A DNA stretch of 64,000 nt from the NCBI RefSeq assembly GCF_900188145.1, contig NZ_FZOJ01000002.1:124001-188000 (forward strand). Direction: 5' to 3'. The position numbers were made by a program, and so were the translations under genes. Under the pieces are notes generated by a model. The model saw only the letters and a list, made by a program, of their open reading frames with translations. It was not told the DNA's origin and made no database searches. The number at the start of each line of letters is the position of its first letter. Position 1 is the first letter of the stretch. Shown here one piece after another: positions 18,889 to 27,053 of this stretch. Origin of the DNA: Anaerovirgula multivorans. Lineage in GTDB: Bacteria > Bacillota > Clostridia > Peptostreptococcales > Natronincolaceae.

Positions 18889-19599
18889 TTAATTTTCTAA
18901 GTTTTTTGCTAAAGCTACTGCAGTTTTTGCAAGTACTGTTAGGGGATCAATCAAAGGAATGTCCATATCTTTTGCTGATAGCACCAAGCCAACTTCTGTA
19001 CAACCAGCAATAATTCCCTCTGCACCTTCTTTTTTTAGTGCTTCTATAACCTTACAAAATCTCTCCACTACCTGATATGATGTATTACCAACCTTGATAC
19101 CATTCACTCCATAAATCGTATCCATCACTACCTTCTCCTGTAGCTCCTTGTCTGGAATGATAATTTTTTTATTTTCCATAGCATCTTGAAAGAGTTTTGT
19201 AGAAATGGTACCAGAAGTAGCTAATAATCCTATTTTTTTCATAGCTGGATAGGTATTATCGATATATTTATTGGTCTGTACTAATCCATTTATAATAGGA
19301 ATATCGATAGCCCTCTCTATTTCCTTAATAAAAAAATGAGCTGTCATACAGGGGATAATAAGAAAATCCGCACCAGCCTTTTGTAAGTTCTTAGCAGTAG
19401 CTATCATTTCATTTACAGGGCTTGCCCCTTCACCCACTATAGCTTTAGTGCGATCTGGAATCTTAGGATTACTATCTATTATTACCCGAATATGCTCAGC
19501 GTCTATCTCTACTTTTGTATATTTGATAATTCTTCTAAAGACTTCACAGGTTGCTTCTGGGCCCATACCTCCCAATATACCTATTATTTTTTCCTGCAT
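18889..19599 (-). CDS. Aspartate/glutamate racemase family protein
   Basis: 236 residues. The N-terminus reads GILGGMGPEATCEVF, the family's first motif. The two catalytic cysteines are in IPCMTAHFF (about residue 84) and AGCTEVGLVL (about residue 195). In most members the first motif is P-C-N-T-A-H; here Asn is Met, which may shift substrate. Candidates are aspartate, glutamate or a related amino acid, possibly a sulfonate like cysteate. It stands alone, so context gives no further hint. The start at 19599 has GGGAGG-type bases just upstream. Confidence 0.82.
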   Translation of the reverse strand: MQEKIIGILGGMGPEATCEVFRRIIKYTKVEIDAEHIRVIIDSNPKIPDRTKAIVGEGASPVNEMIATAKNLQKAGADFLIIPCMTAHFFIKEIERAIDIPIINGLVQTNKYIDNTYPAMKKIGLLATSGTISTKLFQDAMENKKIIIPDKELQEKVVMDTIYGVNGIKVGNTSYQVVERFCKVIEALKKEGAEGIIAGCTEVGLVLSAKDMDIPLIDPLTVLAKTAVALAKNLEN

Positions 19600-19837
19600 A
19601 TCCCATACCTCCCAGCTAATATTATTTACATACTTTTAGAATTCCATATCCCTTGTCTTTTCTCCTTCACTTATGGAGAACTATATTTGTTTCTGGTAAA
19701 TATAAGTTGTAAATTTCTAAAACATATTATACACTTTTTTTGAATTTTGTGGTATTCTAAATATAAACTTTTGCCTATAATATATAGGTGATGATAGTCA
19801 TTACATAGTTTATTTAGGAAAAAGAATAATATTATTC

Positions 19838-19890
19838 AAGGAGGTGAAAACCTGGATTGTAGTTAAATTATACAGCCCAGGTAACTTATG
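19838..19890 (+). promoter_or_regulatory. Distant Shine-Dalgarno brought to the acpP start by a hairpin
   Basis: A strong AAGGAGGTG lies 42 bases before the acpP ATG, too far to work directly, and no other ribosome site is nearer. Between them ACCTGG (19850-19855) and CCAGGT (19877-19882) can pair, which would loop out the gap and leave about ten bases between the site and the ATG. Confidence 0.5.
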
Positions 19891-20118
19891 ACATTTAACA
19901 GAGTGAGAGAAATTGTCGGGGAACAATTGGGAGTCAGTGATGTAGAAGCTATTACTCCAGCTACTTCATTAATAGAAGATTTAGATGCTGACTCACTAGA
20001 TGCTGTAGAGATTATTATGGCTATCGAGGATGAATTTAGTGTAGAGATTCCTGATGAAGAGGCTGAAGGCTTTAAAAACATCGGGGATATTGTTGAATAC
20101 GTAAACGCTCACAAGTAA
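19888..20118 (+). CDS. acpP: Acyl carrier protein
   Basis: 76 residues, acidic, four-helix ACP. The phosphopantetheine attachment Ser is in DLDADSLDAVEIIMAIEDEF (residues about 32-51). It carries acyl chains as thioesters for fatty-acid synthesis. Unusually for Firmicutes it is not beside fab, plsX or rnc genes; it is a single-gene unit with its own terminator at 20141-20174. It could be a secondary ACP. The leader has a structured spacing between the ribosome site and the start. Confidence 0.93.
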   Translation: MTFNRVREIVGEQLGVSDVEAITPATSLIEDLDADSLDAVEIIMAIEDEFSVEIPDEEAEGFKNIGDIVEYVNAHK

Positions 20119-20140
20119 GCAACTAACCAAACCTTTTATT

Positions 20141-20174
20141 AAAACCACTTGATACGAAAACAAGTGGTTTTTTT
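20141..20174 (+). terminator. Terminator after acpP
   Basis: AAACCACTTG and CAAGTGGTTT pair around a nine-base loop, followed by a T-run. Confidence 0.88.
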
Positions 20175-20266
20175 ATGTGACAAGTTTCCAAACGAAAGAT
20201 TTTTCATATCCTATAACTAAAAGGAGTTAATTTATTAACGCAAATCTATATATAGGGGGTTTTTCT

Positions 20267-20704
20267 GTGGAAACAAAAAAAGAAAATATGAACTATCCAC
20301 CAATGGAGGATTGTATACATTCGCCTTATCCTGCAATGCCAGGGCATACGCCAGCCATGCCTATGCCAACTTTGTCAGATTACATGCCGGGTTGTCCTCC
20401 AATGACGCCTATGCCTCATATGCCAGGGCATACGCCAGCTATGCCTATGCCAACTTTGCCGGATTACATGCCGGGTTGTCCTCCAATGATGCCTATGCCT
20501 CATATGCCGGGACACATGCCAGCCATGCCTATGCCTCATATACCAATGGATGATCATCGTTATGAACATATGAAAAAGATGTATTATATGCATATGCATT
20601 TGGCTTATATGCATAAGTCAGAAGCCTATAAACATAAAATGATGTATTATGAAGATGACCATCATTATGATCATTGTGATTCTAGAGACTGCAACTGTAA
20701 GTAA
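20267..20704 (+). CDS. Met/Pro/His-rich repeat protein, possibly metal-binding or spore-associated
   Basis: 145 residues from a GTG with GGGGG upstream (an ATG seven codons later is also possible). Residues 24-79 are two near-identical 28-residue units beginning MPGHTPAMPMPTL and holding YMPGCPPM; a third partial unit follows. The C-terminal half is rich in Met, His, Tyr and Asp and ends CDSRDCNCK. No signal or membrane segment is seen. Met-x-Met, His clusters and terminal cysteines suggest copper or zinc binding; the composition also recalls spore-coat proteins. Neither is proven. It has its own terminator. Confidence 0.7.
   Translation: METKKENMNYPPMEDCIHSPYPAMPGHTPAMPMPTLSDYMPGCPPMTPMPHMPGHTPAMPMPTLPDYMPGCPPMMPMPHMPGHMPAMPMPHIPMDDHRYEHMKKMYYMHMHLAYMHKSEAYKHKMMYYEDDHHYDHCDSRDCNCK
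20336..20539 (+). repeat. 84-bp in-frame tandem repeat, 2.4 copies
   Basis: Units at 20336-20419 and 20420-20503 are almost identical; a partial third copy runs to about 20539. The unit encodes 28 residues, so copy number can change without frameshift. Confidence 0.85.
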
Positions 20705-20719
20705 GTAGATGATCAATTT

Positions 20720-20752
20720 AAAAAAACAGGCAAATCATTTGCCTGTTTTTTT
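20720..20752. terminator. Bidirectional terminator between convergent genes
   Basis: AACAGGCAAA and TTTGCCTGTT pair with a minimal loop and have A and T runs on the two sides. It serves the repeat protein on the plus strand and the Asp23/Gls24 operon on the minus strand. Confidence 0.88.
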
Positions 20753-21113
20753 ATGTAATGTTAACATCTTGAACAAAAACATTTACTTTTGATACCTGAA
20801 CATCTGTCATGGACTCAACTGACATTTTAACCTTTTCTTGAACCTTTCTAATTACTTCAGGGATTATAGCTCCATAATCCACCACAACAGATAGATTGAT
20901 AATCACTTGGGTTTCTTCATTTTCTATCTTAACCCCTTTTTTGGTGCTTGTTTTTTTGCTAAAAAGCTCTAGTATCCCACCTGGTAATCCTCCCTTTATA
21001 GATATGATACCTTCTACTTCCTCAGCAGTATGTCTTGCTATGGTCATAACAATGTCATGGGCTATCTTAATCTTACCCTGCCGACCTACAATTTCCATTG
21101 GATCTTTGGACAT
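20751..21113 (-). CDS. Asp23/Gls24 family envelope stress response protein
   Basis: 120 residues. The Asp23/Gls24 signature is visible as GKIKIAHDIVMTIARHTAEEVEGI at the N-terminus, then INLSVVVDYGAIIPEV and a final VSKVNVFVQDV. These proteins associate with the membrane or cell wall and respond to alkaline or envelope stress; the biochemical role is not settled. It lies three bases after mobA on the same strand, so it is likely the last gene of a short operon, although mobA has no obvious functional tie to it. Confidence 0.88.
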   Translation of the reverse strand: MSKDPMEIVGRQGKIKIAHDIVMTIARHTAEEVEGIISIKGGLPGGILELFSKKTSTKKGVKIENEETQVIINLSVVVDYGAIIPEVIRKVQEKVKMSVESMTDVQVSKVNVFVQDVNIT

Positions 21114-21115
21114 GT

Positions 21116-21739
21116 TTAATCACCTCTAATCAATAATTTATCCCAATGTTTTTGAATATCTAAATATGCCTGATAGGTATTAACATTTAAAAAACATGTA
21201 AACTCCTTCGAAAACCTTTTCACTGTATCTTCATCAATAGTTTTGATAGAAACCTCATGAAAAAAATTAATAATTTTATATTTTTGTTGATCCAAGAGCT
21301 TTTTTATTGGCTCAATACACCTTTTACTATAAATGGCATGCAGTGGCTGATAATGACCTTCTATAAAAGGAATGAATACATCTTCATCTTCTAATTTGTC
21401 TATCATATACTTAATCAATCCTTGATTTAAAAAGGGCATGTCACAGGGTACAACAAAAGCATAAGAATTATTTGCCGCCAACAAACCTGAATAAATCCCA
21501 ATTAGAGAATTTCTTTCTTCTAAAATCTTCTCATCCTTTATATAGATTATATTCTTTAAAAAGTGATATTCTTCAGGATGATTAGTAACTAAAATAATTT
21601 CATTAAATAATGGTCTTAAAGTATCAACAATTCTCTCAATCATAGTTTTTTCCCCAAGCTGTAGCAATGCCTTGTTTTTTCCCATCCTAGTGCTTCCTCC
21701 ACCTGCTAATACAATCGCCGACACTGCTCTTTTCCCCAA
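21116..21739 (-). CDS. mobA: Molybdenum cofactor guanylyltransferase
   Basis: 207 residues of the NTP-transferase fold. The GTP loop reads VLAGGGSTRMGKNKALL (residues about 11-27), and VVPCDMPFLNQGLI holds the metal-binding Asp. MobA joins GMP to molybdopterin to make the MGD cofactor. The TTG start has AAGGGG nine bases upstream. The formate dehydrogenase at 31263-33935 belongs to the bis-MGD family, so it is a likely consumer of the product, although the genes are 10 kb apart. The next gene upstream encodes a Cys-rich protein six bases away. Confidence 0.87.
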   Translation of the reverse strand: MGKRAVSAIVLAGGGSTRMGKNKALLQLGEKTMIERIVDTLRPLFNEIILVTNHPEEYHFLKNIIYIKDEKILEERNSLIGIYSGLLAANNSYAFVVPCDMPFLNQGLIKYMIDKLEDEDVFIPFIEGHYQPLHAIYSKRCIEPIKKLLDQQKYKIINFFHEVSIKTIDEDTVKRFSKEFTCFLNVNTYQAYLDIQKHWDKLLIRGD

Positions 21740-21744
21740 TTAAA

Positions 21745-22062
21745 TCATCCCCTTTTACCACGTTCACAACCTTTGCAGCTTTTTTCACATGAACCTTTAT
21801 CTTTTTTGGTAACCTCTTGAAAATCTGCTGCCAAATTAATATCTCTAGTTAAAAAAATCTGTTCTTCCCCCTCATTAAAAAACACGACATCACAATCCTC
21901 GCTATTACAAATATAATATTGATCCTGACAAACAAATTTTTGTAAATCTTCTTTTACCACAAGTTTTACCGCCATATAATTTAGGCTCTTACATTTTTCC
22001 TTGCACAGAGGACAATTTTTTAGTGTTACTTCTGCTTTTCTATTACAGCCACAGCCTGACAT
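21745..22062 (-). CDS. Cys-rich iron-sulfur metallochaperone-like protein
   Basis: 105 residues from the ATG at 22062, which has GGAGGG ten bases upstream; a longer frame from a TTG at 22080 would overlap that site. Eleven or more cysteines: GCGCNRK at the start, CPLCKEKC, then YYICNSEDCDVVFFN in the middle and CEKSCKGCERG at the end. The core matches the zinc/[2Fe-2S]-binding domain that is fused to the copper chaperone CopZ in some bacteria; here it stands alone. Function is inferred from that similarity. Confidence 0.7.
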   Translation of the reverse strand: MSGCGCNRKAEVTLKNCPLCKEKCKSLNYMAVKLVVKEDLQKFVCQDQYYICNSEDCDVVFFNEGEEQIFLTRDINLAADFQEVTKKDKGSCEKSCKGCERGKRG

Positions 22063-22125
22063 AGGATTGTATCCCTCCAAAATCTAAAATCGCTATCTTT
22101 TTATTATGTTATTTTTAGCAAGAAT

Positions 22126-22150
22126 TTATCCTTCGGTGTATTGCTAAGAC
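22126..22150 (-). repeat. Short copy of the omega-RNA-like repeat end
   Basis: TTATCCTTCGGTGTATTGCTAAGAC (first 20 shown in other entries as the conserved end) is shared, on the same strand, with the solo repeats at 57468-57595 and 53044-53101. Here only the outer 25 bases remain, and they supply the stop codon of the HAD gene at 22144. Confidence 0.6.
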
Positions 22151-22872
22151 GCATCCTCTTTAATTGAAGATAATGTCTTAACAAATTCATAAAAATCCTC
22201 ATACTTACCATAGTGATCTATTAGGCTGACATCTTCCGAACGCTGTATTTTATAATCCTCAATTAAGTAAGTTTTTAATCCAAGTTTTTTTGCCACCATA
22301 TCTTCTTCCACATCATTGCCAACCATCATGCATTCTTCTGGATTTCTATTGATTTTTCCTAATATTTCTTTATAAAAATGAATATGAGGTTTACAATAAT
22401 GCATTTCTTCAAAATTTGTTATAAAAAGAAAATCCTCTTTATTTAAGCCAGCCCAATCAATCCTATGCAGAATAGCTTGTTTAGGAAACAAAGGATTGGT
22501 AGCTACCACCAATTCATAACCCTTCTCCTTCAAAAGGATAATAGCGTCGATAATATTTTGATTTTGTGATGTAGAATCTTTTATTCTAGGAAAATCCTTA
22601 CTATAAAATTCATCGAATATCGGATTAAGCTTTTCAGGTCTATGAGATACTTTTCTATAGAAATCTTCAAAAAAGGCATCGGCATTTGTTTTATCTTGAT
22701 CAGTATTTCTTATCATATATTCTGTTGATTCTAAAACAAGCTTTGTTAGCTCCTTTGGTTGAAATAATTCTTTAAATTTAATACTCAATTCTCCAAAATA
22801 TCTTTGTATAAAATGCTCTGTATCTACAGGTAACAAAGTACCATCTAAATCAAATAATATTGTTTTTAGCAT
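22144..22872 (-). CDS. HAD family hydrolase
   Basis: 242 residues. HAD motifs: FDLDGTLLPVD at the N-terminus, VVATNPLF as motif II, the Lys in EMHYCKPHIHFY as motif III, and MVGNDVEEDMVAKKLG as motif IV. The cap is helical (subclass IA). It probably removes phosphate from a small molecule. GAAAGGAG precedes the ATG. The last codons and the stop (TCT TAG) come from a repeat end at 22126-22150, so the C-terminus may have been changed by insertion or deletion. Confidence 0.82.
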   Translation of the reverse strand: MLKTILFDLDGTLLPVDTEHFIQRYFGELSIKFKELFQPKELTKLVLESTEYMIRNTDQDKTNADAFFEDFYRKVSHRPEKLNPIFDEFYSKDFPRIKDSTSQNQNIIDAIILLKEKGYELVVATNPLFPKQAILHRIDWAGLNKEDFLFITNFEEMHYCKPHIHFYKEILGKINRNPEECMMVGNDVEEDMVAKKLGLKTYLIEDYKIQRSEDVSLIDHYGKYEDFYEFVKTLSSIKEDAS

Positions 22873-23073
22873 AATTTTCTCCTTTCATCTGCAGTTTTCT
22901 TCTATTTATGCTAATTTTATTATATACCACTCCCTTTAACAATACAATTTCCCGTTGTTTTTTTCGCAACGTTTGGCAGCTATCTTTTTAGCCTTCTTTA
23001 AACTACAAATTATTTATATTGTATTTGGTTCTATTGTTACAGTTATGTTAATGAAAGTTTTGTTTTTGTAGAC

Positions 23074-23100
23074 AAAAAGAGAAGCTAATATGCTTCTCTT
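23074..23100 (-). terminator. Terminator of the amino-acid ABC operon
   Basis: On the minus strand AAGAGAAGC pairs with GCTTCTCTT around a six-base loop and runs into TTTTG. It overlaps the stop codon of the ATPase gene. Confidence 0.8.
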
Positions 23101-23848
23101 ATGCTTTATGAATAATCTGATTTAAAAATTGTCTTGTTCTTGGATGTCGAGGATTATTGAAGATTTCTTGAGGAGTACCCTCTTCTATAATAACCCCACC
23201 ATCCATAAAAATCACTCGATCCGCCACTTTCCTAGCGAAATCCATTTCATGGGTAACAATCGCCATAGTCATCCCTTCCTTTGCCAAATCCCCCATAACC
23301 GATAACACTTCCCCTACTAGTTCAGGGTCTAGGGCTGAAGTAGGTTCATCAAATAAAATGACTTTTGGAGAAAGGGCCATTGCCCTTGCAATACCAATAC
23401 GCTGTTGCTGCCCACCAGATAGTTGGACAGGATAAGCATCTCTTTTTTCCAAAAGACCCACCTTCTTCAGTAATTCCTCTCCAATAGCCATTGCCTTTTC
23501 CTTAGGCAGCTTTTTTACAGCAATTAAAGCTTCTGTTATATTTTCCAAAGCGGTCTTGTTTTTAAATAGATTATAATTTTGAAATACCATAGTAGACAAC
23601 TGACGACATTTGTAAACTTGCTTCTTTGTTATCTTTTCTATATCTAGCTTTAAATCGTCAATGTGAAGAAATCCCCGCTCTGCCTTTTCTAGAAAGTTAA
23701 CACATCTCAAAAGAGTAGATTTACCTGATCCAGAAGGCCCAAGGATAGCTACAACTTCTCCTTTATTGATTTTAAAATTAATTCCCTTTAATACTTCTAA
23801 TTTTCCAAAACTTTTATATAGATTTTGAACCTCCAACATATCCTTCAT
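23099..23848 (-). CDS. Polar amino-acid ABC transporter ATP-binding protein (GlnQ-type)
   Basis: 249 residues. Walker A is [10 protein letters not shown], the signature is [14 protein letters not shown], Walker B is [12 protein letters not shown] and the switch His is in IVTHEMDFA. The overall sequence is that of the PAAT (polar amino acid) ATPases. It powers uptake with the permease and lipoprotein encoded upstream (23864-24550 and 24570-25379). Genes are spaced by 15-19 bp and end in one terminator, so this is one operon in the order binding protein, permease, ATPase. Confidence 0.93.
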   Translation of the reverse strand: MKDMLEVQNLYKSFGKLEVLKGINFKINKGEVVAILGPSGSGKSTLLRCVNFLEKAERGFLHIDDLKLDIEKITKKQVYKCRQLSTMVFQNYNLFKNKTALENITEALIAVKKLPKEKAMAIGEELLKKVGLLEKRDAYPVQLSGGQQQRIGIARAMALSPKVILFDEPTSALDPELVGEVLSVMGDLAKEGMTMAIVTHEMDFARKVADRVIFMDGGVIIEEGTPQEIFNNPRHPRTRQFLNQIIHKA

Positions 23849-23863
23849 CCTCTTTATTTAAGA

Positions 23864-24550
23864 TTAAAGTGAATAAGCTTTGTTTAATTTTCTCTCAAGT
23901 GTTGTTAACAGATAACTGATTATGATCGTCAATACCCAATAAATCAGAGCAACAGCTATAAGACTCTCAAGCCACCGATAATTAGATGCCGCTAACATTT
24001 TTGCCCTTCCCATCATATCCACTACACCAATAGTAAATACAAGAGAAGTTTCCTTTAATAAACTAATCATAGTGTTCCCTAAGGAAGGAATAGCTACAAT
24101 AGCTGCTTGGGGTAGTACAATATTTTTCATCGCTTGGAATTGTGTCATTCCAACCGATAGAGCTGCCTCCTTTTGACCCTTATCAACAGACAAAATTGCC
24201 GCTCGAATGGTTTCTGACATATATGCCCCTACGTTGATACTGAAACCAATGCAAGCCGCTACATAGGGTGTTAAAAAATCGATGGTTTGAGGAAAAAGCT
24301 GAGGTATCCCAAAATAAAGAATAAATAATTGCACTAATAAGGGAGTCCCTCGAATCAACGATAAATAAAGGGAAGTAAGGGAATAAAATCCCCTTACCTT
24401 ATAGATTCTTATAAAAGCCACTGTTAATCCAATGATTAGACCAAAAAACAATGCTACAGCCATAATATTTAAAGAAATCAAAAGGCTTTGTAATATAATG
24501 GGAAAAGCCTTAAACATGTATTCATGTTGAAAATTGGCATTAGTAAGCAT
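23864..24550 (-). CDS. Polar amino-acid ABC transporter permease
   Basis: 228 residues with about five membrane helices. The N-terminal region ALFFGLIIGLTVAFIRI and the EAA loop KEAALSVGMTQFQAMKNIVL (ending before PQA) are typical of HisMQ/GlnP-type permeases. It likely forms a homodimer in the membrane since only one permease gene is present. AAGGAAG precedes the ATG. Confidence 0.92.
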   Translation of the reverse strand: MLTNANFQHEYMFKAFPIILQSLLISLNIMAVALFFGLIIGLTVAFIRIYKVRGFYSLTSLYLSLIRGTPLLVQLFILYFGIPQLFPQTIDFLTPYVAACIGFSINVGAYMSETIRAAILSVDKGQKEAALSVGMTQFQAMKNIVLPQAAIVAIPSLGNTMISLLKETSLVFTIGVVDMMGRAKMLAASNYRWLESLIAVALIYWVLTIIISYLLTTLERKLNKAYSL

Positions 24551-24569
24551 AGGTTATCTTCCTTTAAAA

Positions 24570-25379
24570 TTAATTTCTACTTGTAATATCTATCTCGAAC
24601 CACTTATTAGAAATTTCTGCAAAGGTTCCATCTTCATGCATAGAACGGATAGCTTCATTAATGTTGTTGATTAATTCAACATTTTCCTCTTTGTTTACAA
24701 AAGGAAAAGCATTTTGCAACGGACGAACCGGATCTCCACCAAGTTTTAAATCAAGACCAGATTTCTGAATATTCATCATAGCGGCCAATTTATCATTAAT
24801 CATAGCATCGATTCTTTCTAATGCTACATCTTGAATACTCCCCGAAAATTCTTCGTAGGTAATGATATCAATTTCGTTATTTACATCATATTCTTTTAAT
24901 AGCTGCTCATAATTGGAGCCTAAAGCAACCCCTACCCTCTTACCTTTTAAGTCTTCCAATGATGTTATATCCTCATTGTCACCCTTAACAAGGATTTGTG
25001 CTCCTGAAAAAACATAAGGCTCTACAAACAAGTATTTTTCTTCTCTTTCCTCAGTCATGGTGATTTGGTTAGCAATGGTATCAATTCGACCAGAATCTAA
25101 CATGCCAAAAAGTCCAGTAAAAGCAGAGACAGTAAAGTCTATTTCATATCCTGTTCTTGTAGCAATTTCATTCCATACATCAATTTCAAATCCATCTAAT
25201 TGTTGATCATCATTCATAAATGTATAAGGATGATAACTGCCAGAAGTTCCTATTTTTATCACAGGCAAAGTTTCTGTTACACGATCAGTATCTTCACTGG
25301 CAGTCGTTGGTGTGCTTTGGCATCCCACTAAAACCACAATCATCATAAGTATTAAAATAAGTAATAAATTCCTTTTCAA
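24570..25379 (-). CDS. Polar amino-acid ABC transporter substrate-binding lipoprotein
   Basis: 269 residues from a TTG with AGGAGGAG upstream. Residues 1-20 are a lipoprotein signal ending LVGC. The rest is a type-II binding protein (SBP_bac_3): GTSGSYHPYTF, DGFEIDVWNEIATR and ITMTEEREEKYLF are the family landmarks. DGFEIDVW and the TMTEER arginine form the usual amino-acid carboxylate pocket. The ligand may be cystine, a polar or a basic amino acid; it cannot be fixed from sequence. Confidence 0.92.
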   Translation of the reverse strand: MKRNLLLILILMMIVVLVGCQSTPTTASEDTDRVTETLPVIKIGTSGSYHPYTFMNDDQQLDGFEIDVWNEIATRTGYEIDFTVSAFTGLFGMLDSGRIDTIANQITMTEEREEKYLFVEPYVFSGAQILVKGDNEDITSLEDLKGKRVGVALGSNYEQLLKEYDVNNEIDIITYEEFSGSIQDVALERIDAMINDKLAAMMNIQKSGLDLKLGGDPVRPLQNAFPFVNKEENVELINNINEAIRSMHEDGTFAEISNKWFEIDITSRN

Positions 25380-25483
25380 CTTTTCTCCTCCTCAATTTCT
25401 TAATTCATAGTAAACATATATGAATAATAGGTATTTTTAATAAATATTATCATAGCATCATTCTTTAGTCAATGCTTTTTAGC

Positions 25484-25515
25484 AAAAAAATAATTCCGAG
25501 TTTTGACTCGGAATT
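25484..25515 (-). terminator. Terminator after the YdjM-like gene
   Basis: AATTCCGAG and CTCGGAATT pair around TTTTGA and run into seven T residues on the minus strand. Confidence 0.85.
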
Positions 25516-26262
25516 CTACAACAACTTTATTAATCGAAATACCCCTAAACAAGCAAGAAAAAAAATAATGTTTTCTAATTTTCCTCCGGTTTTTATAGTG
25601 TAGGGAAGTTTTATTCGTTTTTGACTAAAGGGATAAAGAAGCATTACACCTGCTTTGGTAAACATGTCTCCAACAACATGAGATAGAACCGTTACACCAA
25701 ACAAAAGACTATAATCTTTATAGCCGTAGAAGGTACTAATACTCCTTACAATAGCATAAGTGATGATTACAAATAGAATAGAATGGGATAATCCCCTATG
25801 TTTGCTAAATAAAAGCAAAAGCAAAACAGTTCCTATTCCTAATAAGGGTGGTTGCCGATAATAGTAAGCCGCTGCAACAAATCCTATACCCACCATCCCT
25901 TGAACAAAATTTCTCAATACATGATAGCTCTTCTTTGCAAAATCTTTAGAGAACAATCCGCACAATATCAAAATAAATAAAACGCCGTAAAAAACGGGGG
26001 TATCTTTTAAATAAAAAGTCGTTAAAATCCCCAAAATCATCAATACTACAAGCCATATTTTTTGTATATGATTTGCCTTGAAAATTCCAAATTTTCCTGC
26101 CAACGAAGAGGTTCCCATATCTAAATCTGGCAATAGGGCTGCTACGACAATTATCAATAAAGTAACTGCATCAAAGCTGCTTTCAAAATAGGAGGCTCCT
26201 ATAAAAGTGGCTGTAAATAATGCTGCAATTAATCCTAAAGCTATGTGAGTTCTCGCTAACAT
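25516..26262 (-). CDS. YdjM-like membrane-bound metal-dependent hydrolase family protein
   Basis: 248 residues with about six to seven membrane segments. Family landmarks are the N-terminal MLARTHIALGLIAALF with a conserved His, LLPDLDMGTSSL, the KHRGLSHSILF His/Arg cluster and VVGDMFTKAGV. This is the DUF457/LexA-binding inner-membrane family, annotated as metal-dependent hydrolases but with no firmly known substrate. It is a single gene with its own terminator. Confidence 0.82.
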   Translation of the reverse strand: MLARTHIALGLIAALFTATFIGASYFESSFDAVTLLIIVVAALLPDLDMGTSSLAGKFGIFKANHIQKIWLVVLMILGILTTFYLKDTPVFYGVLFILILCGLFSKDFAKKSYHVLRNFVQGMVGIGFVAAAYYYRQPPLLGIGTVLLLLLFSKHRGLSHSILFVIITYAIVRSISTFYGYKDYSLLFGVTVLSHVVGDMFTKAGVMLLYPFSQKRIKLPYTIKTGGKLENIIFFLACLGVFRLIKLL

Positions 26263-26324
26263 ACGTATCCTCCTTATATTTACTGCTTATTACCATTATA
26301 ATGGGAACGTATGTTTTGCGCAAC

Positions 26325-26391
26325 AAAAATCAAGAGGCCAGGTACGTTGTTTTTGTTGTTGCAATCAATGTACCTAGCCCCTTGATTTTTG
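26325..26391 (-). terminator. Large terminator hairpin after the CoA-transferase genes
   Basis: An imperfect stem of about 24 bp (AAAAATCAAG with CTTGATTTTT at the base and GGTAC/GTACC inside) lies ten bases past the subunit-B stop. On the plus strand it also faces the end of nothing coding. Confidence 0.7.
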
Positions 26392-26402
26392 ATTTTAAAT
26401 AC

Positions 26403-27053
26403 CTATATATCCATTGTCTTTAAATTAGGGTCAATCATTAGATTCGCTTCGGTTACTGCCTGTATATCTTCCACTGTAACATCCTCAGCTATTTCTTTTA
26501 ATACTAAACCCTTCTCTGTCGGTTCAATAACACCCATTTCTGTTACGATTAAATCTACTTCTCCTACAGCCGTTAAAGGAAGAGAACATTCCTTTAAAAT
26601 TTTGGGTTTTCCCTTTGCAGTATGCTCCATAGCAATAATAACTCTTTTAGCTCCTACAACTAGATCCATCGCTCCCCCCATGCCCGGAACCATCTTACCA
26701 GGAATCATCCAGCTGGCCAGATTGCCTTTTTCATCTACCTGCAATGCCCCTAATATGGTTGCATCCACATGTCCTCCTCTAATAATACCGAAGGAAACGG
26801 CACTATCAAAAAACGATGCACCAGTTTTAACAGTAATGGGCATTCCTCCTGCATTTACGATATCGGGGTCTTCTTCTCCCTCCTTTGGAGCTGCCCCCAT
26901 TCCAATAAAACCGTTTTCAGATTGTAGAATCACTTCCACTCCCTCAGGAATGAAATCCGATACCATCGTCGGCATACCTATACCAAGGTTTACTATATCT
27001 CCATCACTTAGTTCTTTAGCGACTCTTCTAGCAATTCTTTCTCTAATATCCAT
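26403..27053 (-). CDS. 3-oxoacid/acetate CoA-transferase subunit B
   Basis: 216 residues. The active-site glutamate lies in [11 protein letters not shown] (residues about 53-63), the SENG motif that forms the CoA thioester in class I CoA-transferases. The C-terminus ends before DPNLKTMDI. With subunit A it moves CoA between short-chain acids such as acetate, butyrate and acetoacetate. It shares one base (TAATG) with the end of subunit A. A sigma-54 promoter and activator lie upstream, pointing to induction by a short-chain acid or ketone body. Confidence 0.9.
   Translation of the reverse strand: MDIRERIARRVAKELSDGDIVNLGIGMPTMVSDFIPEGVEVILQSENGFIGMGAAPKEGEEDPDIVNAGGMPITVKTGASFFDSAVSFGIIRGGHVDATILGALQVDEKGNLASWMIPGKMVPGMGGAMDLVVGAKRVIIAMEHTAKGKPKILKECSLPLTAVGEVDLIVTEMGVIEPTEKGLVLKEIAEDVTVEDIQAVTEANLMIDPNLKTMDI

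Noticed and set aside
19845..19890. 15-codon leader peptide before acpP
   Set aside because: Its GTG would overlap the only Shine-Dalgarno, leaving no spacing. Kept only as an alternative in the hairpin finding.
20330..20540. CRISPR array
   Set aside because: The repeats are in-frame tandem coding units with no spacers.
20311..20614. Two other open frames across the repeat protein on both strands
   Set aside because: Open frames in all phases are expected from a periodic 84-bp repeat. Only the frame with GGGGG and the terminator is kept.
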